In this document: in pieces, positions 41,506 through 51,055 of the stretch
Layout: each line of letters starts with the position of its first letter
Position numbering within the stretch: the first letter of the stretch is position 1
Source of the DNA: Parvibaculum sp.
GTDB lineage: Bacteria > Pseudomonadota > Alphaproteobacteria > Parvibaculales > Parvibaculaceae
Length of the DNA: 64,000 bases
Assembly: GCA_002694985.1 (NCBI GenBank)
Contig: NZNS01000010.1
Span: 395,392-459,391 of the forward strand
Reading direction: 5' to 3'
The notes under the pieces: generated by a model
Told to the model about the DNA's origin: nothing
What the model saw: the letters and a program-made list of their open reading frames with translations, nothing else
Database searches by the model: none
Program-made: the position numbers and the translations under genes

Positions 41506-42726
41506 ATGGCTGAAAAACCGGAGAATCTCTACCTTTCCGCGCGCGAGGCCGCTGCTGAACTCGGTATCTCGCTTCCCACGCTTTACGCCTATGTCAGCCG
41601 CGACCTGATCCGCTCCGAGCCTGTGCCCGACAGCCGGGCGAAGCGCTACCGGGCGGAGGATGTGCGTGCGCTGAAGCGGCGAAGATCACAGGAAAATCAA
41701 GAGGTTGGCGGCGCGCCGGGGACGCTCTCCTTCGGCCAGCCGGTACTCGACTCCGCCATCACGCTGATCGCCGATGGCCGCCTTCACTATCGCGGCTCCG
41801 ACGCCACGGCGCTCGCCCGCAATTCGAGCCTCGAGCAGGTCGCCGCCCTTCTCTGGGGCTGCCGGGACGTTCAGCCCTTCACGAAAGACGCCGTTTTCCG
41901 CCCTTCCGAGCGTCTCGCCGCACTTGCCGCTTCGCTTTCGCGTGTGCCCCGGATCGAGCGTTGCCTCTCGCTGCTACCACAAGCAGCGTTGGAGGATGCC
42001 GCCGTCTACAACATGACGGATCGCGGGCTCGCCGCCACGGGCGCGCGGCTGCTGCGCTATGTCGCCGCCGTCATTGCGGGCGAGACGCCAAGCGACAAGC
42101 CGGTCCACGAGGTTCTGACGCGCGCCCTCACGCAGGGCGAGAAGCCCGCCGCCGATCTCATTCGCGCGGCCCTCGTCCTCTCCGCGGACCACGAACTCAA
42201 TGCCTCGGCCTTCACGGTGCGCTGTGTCGCCGGCACGGGCGCCACGCTCTATGGCGCCGTGCAGGCAGGCATATGCGCCGCGCAGGGCCCGCGTCATGGC
42301 GGTTTGTCTGGCCGCGTCGAAGGTTTCCTGCTCGATATGTCGAACAGGCAGGACGTAGAAGATGCGGTGATTCAACGACTTAAGGACAATGACCCGGTGC
42401 CGGGCTTCGGCCATCCGCTCTATCCCGATGGCGATCCGCGCGCGGCGGCGCTCATTGCCATGGTCGGGGACAAGTATGGCGACGACGCGAATTTCCTCCG
42501 TGTGCAGCGCATCGTTCGCGTCATGGCGGAGGCTGGCGGGCTCAAGCCGAATATCGACTTCGCCATCGCCACCGTGGGGGCCGTCCTGCACCTGCCGCGC
42601 GGCGCGGGGCTCAGCATGTTCGTGCTTGGCCGCACGGCGGGCTGGATCGGTCACGCCATGGAGCAGTACCGCACGGGCCTGATGATCCGTCCCCGCGCGC
42701 GCTATACGGGCGAGGCACCGCGCTAA
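41506..42726 (+). CDS. Citrate synthase with N-terminal MerR-type helix-turn-helix
   Basis: 406 residues from ATG 41506. Residues 8-60 form a MerR/excisionase-like HTH (YLSAREAAAELGISLPTLYAYVSRD, then SRAKRYRAEDVRALKRRR). The rest is a citrate synthase with intact catalytic triad: H264 (GPRHGG), H303 (GFGHPLYP) and D351 (NIDF). Unlike a simple regulator, it keeps the enzyme residues; unlike a normal synthase it has a DNA-binding head. It may be an enzyme that senses its substrate and controls its own promoter or the divergent citrate synthase. It ends four bases inside the opposing kinase gene. Confidence 0.88.
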   Translation: MAEKPENLYLSAREAAAELGISLPTLYAYVSRDLIRSEPVPDSRAKRYRAEDVRALKRRRSQENQEVGGAPGTLSFGQPVLDSAITLIADGRLHYRGSDATALARNSSLEQVAALLWGCRDVQPFTKDAVFRPSERLAALAASLSRVPRIERCLSLLPQAALEDAAVYNMTDRGLAATGARLLRYVAAVIAGETPSDKPVHEVLTRALTQGEKPAADLIRAALVLSADHELNASAFTVRCVAGTGATLYGAVQAGICAAQGPRHGGLSGRVEGFLLDMSNRQDVEDAVIQRLKDNDPVPGFGHPLYPDGDPRAAALIAMVGDKYGDDANFLRVQRIVRVMAEAGGLKPNIDFAIATVGAVLHLPRGAGLSMFVLGRTAGWIGHAMEQYRTGLMIRPRARYTGEAPR

Positions 42727-43970
42727 ACTACGCGTTTCCGCGCCACTTCCGCGTCATGCACAATGCGTGATACCGGCAGCAGAGCATGCGCCTTCGTGCC
42801 CTTGCCGAGTTCGCTTTCGAGCCAGAACCTGCCGCCATGCGCCTCGACCATAGCCTTGGTCAGCGCAAGGCCGAGCCCCGTCCCCGCCCTTGTCCGGGTG
42901 AAGGAGTTTTCTACCTGCTCGAAAGGCTCGAGCACTTTCTCGATCTTTTCCGCCGGTATTCCGATACCCGTATCCTCGACGGTCAGCAGCATGCCTTCGA
43001 CACCGCATCCCTCGTCCTCCGCGCAAACGCAGACCGCCAGCGTCACGGTGCCGCCCGCCGGCGTATATTTGATCGCGTTCGAGAGAAGGTTGATCAGAAC
43101 ACGGCGGATTTGCTGCTGATCGGCATGGATGGGCGGCAGGCCATCCACCACATCGATGTGCAATTGCAGCTTCGCATTCGCGATCGACTGGCGAAGCATC
43201 TGCACCACCTCAAGGCCCACATTCATGGGGTGAAAGATGGTTTCGCACAGCTCCACATGGCCGGATTCGATCTTCGCCATGTCCAGCAACTCATTGATCA
43301 TCTTGAGAAGATGGACGCCGCTGCGATGTATGTCCTCGATATATTCGCCATAGCGCGGGGGGTGCATCTCCCCCATGGTCTTCAGCCGCATGAGGTCGGC
43401 AAAGCCGATAATCGCGTTTAGCGGTGTCCTCAATTCATGGCTCATGCTGGCAAGGAATTGCGTCTTGCTGGCATTCGCGGCCTCGGCGCGGCGCGTCTGT
43501 TCTTCAAGGGCCGCAGCGCGGGCCGTCGCAAGATCCGCCATCACCATCATCAGCTTTTCGGCATTGCCGATACCCGCATAGATACCCCCGTCCGTCACCA
43601 CGAAAGGGCGCATGCGTCCGTCGCCGAATGCGTTCCTCGCGCGCGCATTGATTGCCTCGCAGCTCGTTTTCGCATCGACGATGAGGATATCCCGCTCCAT
43701 CAGTTCTTTCACCGGGCGCCGTCCATAGAGCTCCGCGCCATACATGCGGACATAGGTAAGGAGAAAGTTCTTCCGGCTGATAAGACCAATGGGCCTGCCA
43801 TTCCAAACGACGGGGATGTGGCGCGTTTCCGGGTCCGAGAGGAGCCGGTTGAAAACGGCGGCGCAGGTCGCCTCTGGCGATACTGGCATTACCTGGATTG
43901 CGAGGTCGCGGGCGGTAGGCGGTGTCATGCATGTACCAGAACTGACAGGGTACCGAAGTGGCGGCTTCAC
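42723..43970 (-). CDS. Sensor histidine kinase with N-terminal CBS-like pair
   Basis: 415 residues from GTG 43970 (GAGG four bases upstream); ATG 43928 is an alternative. The N-terminal half looks like two CBS motifs (RHIPVVWNGRPIGLISRKNFL, core HIPVVWNGRPIGLIS; MRPFVVTDGGIYAGIGN). The kinase part has the H box SMSHELRTPLNAIIGF, N box NLLSNAIKYTP, DTGIGIP and GLGLALTKAMVEAHGG. No membrane segment is seen, so it is a cytoplasmic sensor, perhaps of adenine nucleotides. No response regulator is adjacent. Confidence 0.87.
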   Translation of the reverse strand: MKPPLRYPVSSGTCMTPPTARDLAIQVMPVSPEATCAAVFNRLLSDPETRHIPVVWNGRPIGLISRKNFLLTYVRMYGAELYGRRPVKELMERDILIVDAKTSCEAINARARNAFGDGRMRPFVVTDGGIYAGIGNAEKLMMVMADLATARAAALEEQTRRAEAANASKTQFLASMSHELRTPLNAIIGFADLMRLKTMGEMHPPRYGEYIEDIHRSGVHLLKMINELLDMAKIESGHVELCETIFHPMNVGLEVVQMLRQSIANAKLQLHIDVVDGLPPIHADQQQIRRVLINLLSNAIKYTPAGGTVTLAVCVCAEDEGCGVEGMLLTVEDTGIGIPAEKIEKVLEPFEQVENSFTRTRAGTGLGLALTKAMVEAHGGRFWLESELGKGTKAHALLPVSRIVHDAEVARKRVV

Positions 43971-44064
43971 TTATCCTCGCGCGGCGCTTAACGGAGGCTG
44001 AAAACCAAGGCGCTCCCCTGTAGATTTCATGAAAATGTCACACAACAGGGCGGGGAGAAAAATC

Positions 44065-44736
44065 ATGACGGAAGGAAGAAGCGCGCTTGTCGCAGGCGCG
44101 ACGGGTCTCGTTGGAGGGCATCTCGTCCGTCAACTGATCGAGGACCCCGCCTATGCGAAAACCATCGTGCTGACGCGGCGCCCGCTGGACGGCGTCACAT
44201 CGCCGAAGCTTCAAACCATTATTGCGGATTTCGATGCGCTCGACGACGTCCTGCCGGATATCGTGGCGGAGGATGCTTTTTGCGCCCTCGGCACAACAAT
44301 CAAAAAGGCGGGGAGCCAGCCTGCCTTCGCCAGGGTCGATCACGACTACATCGTGAGTTTCGCACGCGCGGCAAAGGCAGCCGGGGTCCGGCGCTTCCTG
44401 CTCGTCTCTGCCATGGGCGCGGACCCGGCCTCCTCCATCTTCTACTCGCGGGTGAAGGGGGAAACGGAGCGTGATGTTGCGGCTCTCGGGTTCGAGACGC
44501 TGCATATATTCCGCCCCGGTCTTATCCTCGGAGACCGCTCGGAAAGGCGCCCGCTCGAAGCCATCGGCATGAGCCTCGCGCCCTTTCTCAACCCGCTGAT
44601 GCTGGGCCCTGCCCGGCCATACCGCTCGATCCCTGCGGAGACAATTGCAGGTGGCATGCGAGGGGCCGCACATGGCCAGGAAAAAGGCGTCCTTATCCAC
44701 GCCTATGACGCCATTCGCCAATATACAGGCCGGTAA
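44065..44736 (+). CDS. NAD(P)-binding SDR-like protein (HTATIP2/TIP30 type)
   Basis: 223 residues from ATG 44065 (GGGGAG eight bases upstream). The Rossmann start ALVAGATGLVGGHLVRQLIED (core GATGLVGGHLVRQL, about 9-22), CALGTTIKKAGSQPAFARVDHDY and FLLVSAMGADPASSIFYSRVKGETERDV (core SAMGADPASSIFYSRVKGETE) match the atypical SDR family that includes HTATIP2. The YSRVKGE motif supplies the Tyr-Lys pair. Substrate unknown; it may act on quinones or lipids. Confidence 0.85.
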   Translation: MTEGRSALVAGATGLVGGHLVRQLIEDPAYAKTIVLTRRPLDGVTSPKLQTIIADFDALDDVLPDIVAEDAFCALGTTIKKAGSQPAFARVDHDYIVSFARAAKAAGVRRFLLVSAMGADPASSIFYSRVKGETERDVAALGFETLHIFRPGLILGDRSERRPLEAIGMSLAPFLNPLMLGPARPYRSIPAETIAGGMRGAAHGQEKGVLIHAYDAIRQYTGR

Positions 44737-44841
44737 ATCGCGGCGCCTGTGGTAAGGTTCCAAAAATGAATTGACTGGGGAGGGAGCGGCAATGGCCGTT
44801 TTCAGCGAAAATTTCACTATCGGGTCAACGGAGCGCAGCGC

Positions 44842-46104
44842 GTGAACGGGCCGGGACCGGCCGCACCGCAGCCCGACAATTCCAGCAACGCCGCACGGCA
44901 ATTGCGGCTGCGGCTTTATCTCGGCGGACAGGCCAGCTGGTTCATCAGCCTCGGTATCCAGTTTGTCATCTTCCCGTTCCTCGTGACACAGGTGCTTCAC
45001 GAACCGGCTGCTCGTGTCGGCATCGCACAGATGTCACTGATGATCCCGTCGCTCCTTTTCATGCTGCTCGGGGGAACGATCGCCGATCACAGCGACGCCC
45101 GGCGTATTCTCATTCGCGTCCACCTCTTCGCTACCCTGCCACCGCTCGTTCTTGCGCTTGTCTTCCTCACTGACAACCTCAGCTATGGCTCGCTGATCGT
45201 CTATGCCCTGACCATGGGGACGCTTGGTGCCTTCGCCATCCCCGCGCGCGACAGCGCGCTGACGCGCGTCGCCGGCACAAATATCCAACAGGCTGTAACG
45301 CTTGCGATGGGGGTGCAGATGGGCTCGCAGCTCATTGGCATGCTTTGCGCCGGCCTCGCGGCCTTCACGGGTACCCCTGCGCTGCTTATCTTTCAGGCTG
45401 TTGTGATGTTTGCGGGGTTCTGGACCTCGACGAAGCTCGAACCGCTACCGCCGACAAACACGGCCTCGGCAGCCAACCGCTTCGTGCAGATCGCGGATGG
45501 CATAAAATCGGCGGCCGCAACGCCCATCGTAGCCACGGTTATTGCGCTCAATTTCGCGGTAGGCCTCTTCTATGTCGGCAGTTTCCTGGTGGTCCTGCCC
45601 CTGATGCTTCGCGATATCTACCAGAGCAACGACGCCCAGTTCACGCGCGATTTCGCCATCATCAACATCTGTTTCTGGGGTGGCACGATCATCGCAAATC
45701 TCACGCTTTTCCGTGTCGGGCATATCCGCCACCGGGGACGGATCATGATGGCTTCGCTCACGAGCGGCCTCATCATCCTCGCGCTCTTCCACTTCCGCAT
45801 GCCGTTCTGGCTGCTTTGCCTGCTCATCCTTTGGTGGGGCATGGGAGCGGGCACGACCATGACGATGGGCCGCACCATCGTGCAGGTCGCCGCCTCGGAA
45901 AACCATCGCGCCAGGGTGCTCGCCGCCTATCAGCTCGGGTTTTCAGGGGGGGCACCGCTCGGCGCACTGACGATGGGATTGCTTGTCGGATGGCTCGGCG
46001 TTTTCGACGCCGTGCTTATTCCCGCCACCATCATGATCGGCATTCTGGCGATGCTTTACTTTTTCTCGCCGATCTGGGGATATCGCGCCAACGAAGCGGG
46101 CTGA
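44842..46104 (+). CDS. MFS transporter (EntS/MFS_3-like)
   Basis: 420 residues from GTG 44842. Twelve hydrophobic segments; loop after TM2 is GGTIADHSDARRILIRVH, the MFS signature region. It is clearly paralogous to the transporter at 47862 (for example RVGIAQMSLMIPSLLFMLLGG against RVGIAQMFSMLPMLLLGLFGG). The pair flanks the monooxygenase gene. Substrate unknown; members of this class often export siderophores or hydrophobic drugs. Confidence 0.85.
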   Translation: MNGPGPAAPQPDNSSNAARQLRLRLYLGGQASWFISLGIQFVIFPFLVTQVLHEPAARVGIAQMSLMIPSLLFMLLGGTIADHSDARRILIRVHLFATLPPLVLALVFLTDNLSYGSLIVYALTMGTLGAFAIPARDSALTRVAGTNIQQAVTLAMGVQMGSQLIGMLCAGLAAFTGTPALLIFQAVVMFAGFWTSTKLEPLPPTNTASAANRFVQIADGIKSAAATPIVATVIALNFAVGLFYVGSFLVVLPLMLRDIYQSNDAQFTRDFAIINICFWGGTIIANLTLFRVGHIRHRGRIMMASLTSGLIILALFHFRMPFWLLCLLILWWGMGAGTTMTMGRTIVQVAASENHRARVLAAYQLGFSGGAPLGALTMGLLVGWLGVFDAVLIPATIMIGILAMLYFFSPIWGYRANEAG

Positions 46105-46131
46105 CATCAGGCGCCAGCCCGCTCGTTCAAG

Positions 46132-47625
46132 TCAGCTGGCGAGACGCTCCGGCTCGCGTTGGGCTTTGGCGGGCGGTTTTGCGAATTCCATCACGCCATC
46201 GTCGACCTTGCCGAACTTCATCGCCATGATGTCGAGGGCATAGTTCTGATAGAGCTTCCAGGGCTTCTTCGATCCCTGCTTCGGGAACTTGTCGACCGAA
46301 CGCTGCACATAGCCCGATGCAAAATCGAGCCAGGGCTCCTCTTCAACCGAACCGTCGCGCAGGCGCGGCGTCGCCTGCTTCATGCCCTTGTCGTCCATGT
46401 GATTGATGAGACGGCAGACATATTCGCAGGTGAGGTCGCATTTCAGCGTCCATGACGCATTGGTGTAGCCGAAGGCCGAAGCGAAGTTCGGCACATCCGA
46501 ATACATCATGCCCTTGTAGCTCATGGTCTGCGGGAAATCGACGTGACGCCCGTCGACCGTGAGGTCGAGACCACCCAGCACCTTGAGGTTGAGGCCCGTC
46601 GCCGTCACGATCACATCCGCCTCAAGCTCTTCACCCGATTTCAGCAGGATGCCCTTTTCGGTGAAGGTCTCGATGTGGTCGGTCACGACCGAGGCGTTGC
46701 CACCCTTGATAGAATCGAAAAGGTCACCGTTCGGCACGAGGCAGAGGCGCTGATCCCAGGGATTGTAGGTTGGCGTGAAGTGCTTCTTCACGAACTCGGA
46801 CCCCAGTTGTTCGCGCACACCGCTCAGGATCATCTGCTTGGCTTTTTCAGGCTTTGCACGGCAGTATCTGAAGAATGCCATGCCAAGCAGCACGTTCTTC
46901 CAGCGCGTGACGCCATAGGCGAGCTTCGCAGGAAGGTTCCGGCGCAGCATATTCGCGAGATCGTCTTCGGCGGGCCGCGAAACGACATAGGTCGGCGAGC
47001 GCTGCAGCATGGTGACATGCGAGGCGTCTTTTGCCATTTCAGGCACGAGCGTCACAGCCGTAGCGCCGCTGCCGATCACGATGACGCGCTTGCCGGCATA
47101 GTCGAGATCTTCCGGCCATTTCTGCGGATGCACGATGCTGCCCTGAAAGCGGTCCATGCCGCTGAACTCGGGCGTATACCCCTTGTCGTAGTCGTAGTAG
47201 CCGCTGCACATGAAAAGGAAATTGCAGGTGTAGCGAACACGGTCCTTGCCGGGCCCCTGCTCCGCTTCCACGGTCCATCTGGCATCCTCACTCGACCAGG
47301 AGGCGTCCTTCACCATGTGGTTGAAACGAATGTGGCGGTCGATGCCATTTTCGCGCGCCGTCTCGCGAACATAGTTCAGGATCGCGGGACCATCGGCGAT
47401 CGCCTTGGCCTCCGTCCACGGTTTGAAGGAATAGCCGAGCGTGTACATATCGGAATCGGAGCGGATACCGGGATAGCGAAAGAGATCCCATGTGCCGCCA
47501 ATGGCTTCACGGCCCTCAAGAATGACATAGCTCCTGCCGGGACAGTTCTGCTGAAGGTGATAGCCTGCGCCTATCCCCGAAAGGCCGGCGCCGACGATGA
47601 GTACGTCGAAATGTTCAACTGTCAT
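46132..47625 (-). CDS. Flavin-containing monooxygenase, Baeyer-Villiger type (EthA-like)
   Basis: 497 residues from ATG 47625. FAD site VGAGLSGIGAGYHL (11-24), NADPH site VIGSGATAVTLVPEM, and the Baeyer-Villiger fingerprint FQGSIVHPQKWPED between them. The EthA-like form is supported by GGTWDLFRYPGIRSDSDMYT and FLFMCSGYYDYDKGY. It would convert ketones to esters or oxidise thio-compounds with NADPH and O2. It is located between two paralogous MFS exporter genes on the opposite strand. Confidence 0.93.
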   Translation of the reverse strand: MTVEHFDVLIVGAGLSGIGAGYHLQQNCPGRSYVILEGREAIGGTWDLFRYPGIRSDSDMYTLGYSFKPWTEAKAIADGPAILNYVRETARENGIDRHIRFNHMVKDASWSSEDARWTVEAEQGPGKDRVRYTCNFLFMCSGYYDYDKGYTPEFSGMDRFQGSIVHPQKWPEDLDYAGKRVIVIGSGATAVTLVPEMAKDASHVTMLQRSPTYVVSRPAEDDLANMLRRNLPAKLAYGVTRWKNVLLGMAFFRYCRAKPEKAKQMILSGVREQLGSEFVKKHFTPTYNPWDQRLCLVPNGDLFDSIKGGNASVVTDHIETFTEKGILLKSGEELEADVIVTATGLNLKVLGGLDLTVDGRHVDFPQTMSYKGMMYSDVPNFASAFGYTNASWTLKCDLTCEYVCRLINHMDDKGMKQATPRLRDGSVEEEPWLDFASGYVQRSVDKFPKQGSKKPWKLYQNYALDIMAMKFGKVDDGVMEFAKPPAKAQREPERLAS

Positions 47626-47861
47626 GGATCAACCGAGCTCCAGATTGACGTAGGGACACACAGATTTCCGATCCCGGATTCCTATCTGGAAGTAGCGCGG
47701 AATGCACCATCTAATTTACAATAAGGTAAGTAGCAGCACACTGCCCTTCAAGTTGCCTGCACAGGGCTGAACAAGCCCCTATAGAAAACATCGAGGGGGA
47801 CGGGACCGAAACCTGAGTGTAGTAAGGTTTCCGAACTAACTCTTTTGAGGGATTCGGGGGG

Positions 47862-49088
47862 ATGACCACGCCAGCGCGCGATCACAGGGCCGACCACCGC
47901 TGGTACATGGCGGGGTTGTGGGGCTATTTCCTGGCCGCTGGTATTCAGGGCGTCCTTTATCCGTGGATTATCGCCTTTGTCCTGCATGAAAGCTCGGAGC
48001 GCGTGGGTATCGCGCAGATGTTTTCGATGCTGCCGATGCTCCTGCTCGGCCTTTTCGGGGGCGCGATGGCGGATCGCGTGGAGCTTCGCCGTCATCTGAT
48101 GCGCCTTCAGTCGGTCGCCATGCTGCCGCCACTTATTCTCGCAGGCCTGATATATAACGGCATAGTCAGCTACAACATCATGATCCTCTACGTGCTGGCG
48201 CTCTCGACCATCGGCGGATATGTGATGCCCGCTCGCGATTCCATGCTGTCGCGTGTCGCCGCGACGAGCCTGGACGGGAATATCCAGCGCGCGGTCGCGC
48301 TGGCCATGAGCGGGCAGTTTCTCGGACAGGTCGGCGGCTACCTTCTCGGCAGTCCGGCGGAATATATCGGCGCGTGGCCGCTCCTCATCCTGCAAAGCGC
48401 CTTGCTCGGCTTCGCCGCATTCACCACCTCGCGCCTCGCCGCTTCGCCCCCCGAACCGCGGGCGAGCCAGCGCCGCTCGCCGCTGCGAGACGTGAAGGAG
48501 GGGTTGCTCGCGGTTTGGCGTGACGAGCGCATTCGTCCCGTCCTGCTCATGATGTTCTTTTCAGGCATCCTGTTCACGGGAGTCTTCATGGTGCTGTTCC
48601 CGATCCTCATTCGCGACGTCTATCACGGCAGCTCGCGCGAGATCGGCTTCGTTTTCATGTCATTCTTCGGCGGCATCGGTGTTTCCTCCCTTGCACTCAG
48701 CCGCTTCCGGCCGATCCGCAGGCAAGGCCGCGCGATCATGCTCGCCATGTGTACCGGTTCGGTCGTCATGGTACTCGTGCATTTCAACCCACCGATCTGG
48801 GGCGTCTTTCTGCTCGCGCATGGCTGGGGCCTCGCTGCGGGTATATCGATGAGCCAATCGCGCGCCATCGTCCAGGAAAGCGCGACGGATGCGCTGAGGG
48901 CGCGGATGCTGGCGGGCTTCAACCTCGGCACCATGGGCGGCGGTCCCATCGGCTCACTCCTCGTCGGCATCCTGATCGGCCGCATCGGACCGCTTAACGC
49001 TGTGCTCATTCCGTCAGGGCTGATGCTGTTCCTGTGGGCAGCGATTTTCTTTTTCACGCCGCTCTGGAAGATCGAGGCTCCTCGATAA
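47862..49088 (+). CDS. MFS transporter (EntS/MFS_3-like)
   Basis: 408 residues from ATG 47862, with GGGGGG upstream. Twelve hydrophobic segments and the MFS loop GGAMADRVELRRHLMRLQ. It shares the pattern of the 44842 transporter along the whole length, including the ALSTIGGYVMPARDSMLSRVAATS and MSQSRAIVQESATDALRARMLAGFNLGTMGG stretches (core PARDSMLSRVA). The two are local duplicates. Substrate unknown. Confidence 0.85.
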   Translation: MTTPARDHRADHRWYMAGLWGYFLAAGIQGVLYPWIIAFVLHESSERVGIAQMFSMLPMLLLGLFGGAMADRVELRRHLMRLQSVAMLPPLILAGLIYNGIVSYNIMILYVLALSTIGGYVMPARDSMLSRVAATSLDGNIQRAVALAMSGQFLGQVGGYLLGSPAEYIGAWPLLILQSALLGFAAFTTSRLAASPPEPRASQRRSPLRDVKEGLLAVWRDERIRPVLLMMFFSGILFTGVFMVLFPILIRDVYHGSSREIGFVFMSFFGGIGVSSLALSRFRPIRRQGRAIMLAMCTGSVVMVLVHFNPPIWGVFLLAHGWGLAAGISMSQSRAIVQESATDALRARMLAGFNLGTMGGGPIGSLLVGILIGRIGPLNAVLIPSGLMLFLWAAIFFFTPLWKIEAPR

Positions 49089-49155
49089 TCCCCGTTTTCG
49101 AGAGAACGTGTATGCTGCCTCCCCGCATCACCCTTGTCAGGCAAAGTTTCCTCAT

Positions 49156-51006
49156 ATGAATGACAATCCCGCGCTGGCCGCTGCGCTGATCATCCTCCTC
49201 GGAACGGCCGCACAATGGCTTTCCTGGTGGATGAAACTTCCGGCGATCCTGCTGCTCCTGATCGCGGGACTTGCCATCGGGCCGGGGTTCCATTTGTTCA
49301 GCCCGGACGACATGTTCGGCGACCTCCTCTTCCCATTCGTTTCCCTGGGTGTCGCCGTGATCCTGTTCGAGGGAAGCCTCACCCTGAAGTTCGAGGAAAT
49401 TCGCGGTCACGGCCAGACCGTGACGCGGCTTGTCACCTTTGGCGCGGCAACCACCATCATCGTCGCAGCGCTCGGCGCCTGGGGCCTGGGCCTGCTGAGC
49501 TGGGAAGTAGCCCTGCTTTTCGGTGCTCTCGTTTCCGTCACAGGACCAACCGTGATCCTGCCGATCCTGCGGTCGGTCGGCCTTACGAAAAACGCCGCCA
49601 ATATTCTGCGCTGGGAAGGCATCATCATCGACCCGCTCGGCGCATTGGCGGCCGTCGTTATCTTCCAGTTCGTGGCGATCGACACTGCGGACCCGGAGAA
49701 CCTTCTTCTCATCCTCGAAATCTTCGCCGCAGGCATCGCGCTCGGTGCGGGCGCCGGCTATGCATTCGGCTGGCTGCTTCGGCGCCACATGCTGCCCGAC
49801 TATCTGCACAATGTCGGCGCGCTTGCACTCGTGCTCGCCGTCTTTGTCGCATCGAACGAGCTTGCGCATGAATCCGGCCTTCTCGCCGTGACTGTCATGG
49901 GGATATTTCTCGCAAACATGCGCGACGTCGATGTCGAGGATATTCTGGATTTCAAGGAAAGCCTTACGGTTCTTCTGACCTCGATCCTCTTCATCGTACT
50001 TGCGGCGCGCCTGCCGACCGAGGCCTTCACCGCCAACGGGGCCAAGGTCGCGGCGCTGATGGGCATCATGCTCTTCATTGCGCGCCCCCTTTCGGTCCTC
50101 ATCTCCACCATGTGGACCCCGCTGCCGTGGCGCGAACGCGCCATCCTTTCATGGATTGCACCACGCGGCATCGTGGCGGCTGCGGTCTCCGGTCTTTTCG
50201 CAATCCAGCTCGATCAGGCCAATGTCGAAGGCGCGCAGTTGCTCGTTTCACTCACCTTCACAGTCATCGTCACGACCGTGCTGTTGCAGAGCCTCACAGC
50301 ACGGCCTCTGGCACGGCTTCTCGGCGTCGCCGACCCGGAACCGCGCGGCATCCTCATCGTTGGTGGTAACCCTGTCGCGCTCGCCATTGCGACAAGTCTT
50401 CACAAACTCGATTTCGACGTCATTCTCGCCGATACATCATGGGATTTGACGCGCAAGGCGCGCATGGCGGGCATCCGCACCTATTTCGGCAATGTCGTTT
50501 CCGACGATGCCGACAGGCGGCTCGACCTTGTCGGCATCGGGCAACTTCTCGCGCTCTCGACGAGAGCGCCGCTCAATACGCTGGCCTGTCTGCGATATGC
50601 GCGTGAGTTCGGTTCAGGCTCGGTCTTCCGCATCCGGCTCGCGGACAATGCCGAGGATGTGGCCGCAATCGAGGGGCGTATCCTTTTCAAGGAGGAAGCA
50701 ACCCTTGAAAGATTGCAGGCACTGATCGAAGAAGGCTACCAGATCAAGGTAACCAAGCTCACCGAAGAATATGGCTTCAAGGAAGCGATGGAGCAGCAGT
50801 CGGGCGACGCTATTCCTCTCTTCGCCGTTTCAAAGGACAAGGTCGTCTATCCCTTCGCCGAGGACCGCACCTTCAAGGCAGGTCCGGGCTGGCAGGTCGC
50901 CAGCCTCGTCAAACCAGCGGCGGAAGCATCCCCGAAGGAAACCTCGGCAATCGACCGCGCAAAATCGCATCTCGCCCGTGAGATGCCGCCGAAACTTCCG
51001 GACTAA
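49156..51006 (+). CDS. Cation:proton antiporter, CPA1 type with TrkA-N domain
   Basis: 616 residues from ATG 49156 (an upstream ATG at 49108 lacks family support). Twelve or more membrane segments occupy the first 395 residues, with VSVTGPTVILPILRSVG and ILRWEGIIIDPLGALAAVV (core EGIIIDPLGA) as CPA1/NhaP motifs. A TrkA-N nucleotide-binding domain (RGILIVGGNPVALAIATSLHKLDFDVILAD) and a C-terminal region follow. The protein would exchange Na+ or K+ for H+ and could be gated by NAD(H) or nucleotides through the RCK part. Confidence 0.92.
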   Translation: MNDNPALAAALIILLGTAAQWLSWWMKLPAILLLLIAGLAIGPGFHLFSPDDMFGDLLFPFVSLGVAVILFEGSLTLKFEEIRGHGQTVTRLVTFGAATTIIVAALGAWGLGLLSWEVALLFGALVSVTGPTVILPILRSVGLTKNAANILRWEGIIIDPLGALAAVVIFQFVAIDTADPENLLLILEIFAAGIALGAGAGYAFGWLLRRHMLPDYLHNVGALALVLAVFVASNELAHESGLLAVTVMGIFLANMRDVDVEDILDFKESLTVLLTSILFIVLAARLPTEAFTANGAKVAALMGIMLFIARPLSVLISTMWTPLPWRERAILSWIAPRGIVAAAVSGLFAIQLDQANVEGAQLLVSLTFTVIVTTVLLQSLTARPLARLLGVADPEPRGILIVGGNPVALAIATSLHKLDFDVILADTSWDLTRKARMAGIRTYFGNVVSDDADRRLDLVGIGQLLALSTRAPLNTLACLRYAREFGSGSVFRIRLADNAEDVAAIEGRILFKEEATLERLQALIEEGYQIKVTKLTEEYGFKEAMEQQSGDAIPLFAVSKDKVVYPFAEDRTFKAGPGWQVASLVKPAAEASPKETSAIDRAKSHLAREMPPKLPD

Positions 51007-51039
51007 AAAAGGGCGGGGACAACCCCCACCCTCATTTTT
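51005..51039. terminator. Bidirectional intrinsic terminator between convergent genes
   Basis: A run of six A, stem GGGCGGGG/CCCCACCC (51011-51018 with 51024-51031, one mismatch) and a run of T (51035-51039). It serves the antiporter on the plus strand and the crotonase gene on the minus strand. Confidence 0.65.
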
Positions 51040-51055
51040 CGATTTTCTTTTCCTG

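Noticed and set aside
46543..47724. Plus-strand frame opposite the monooxygenase
   Set aside because: His/Arg-rich antisense sequence; the minus strand carries the flavin and BVMO motifs.
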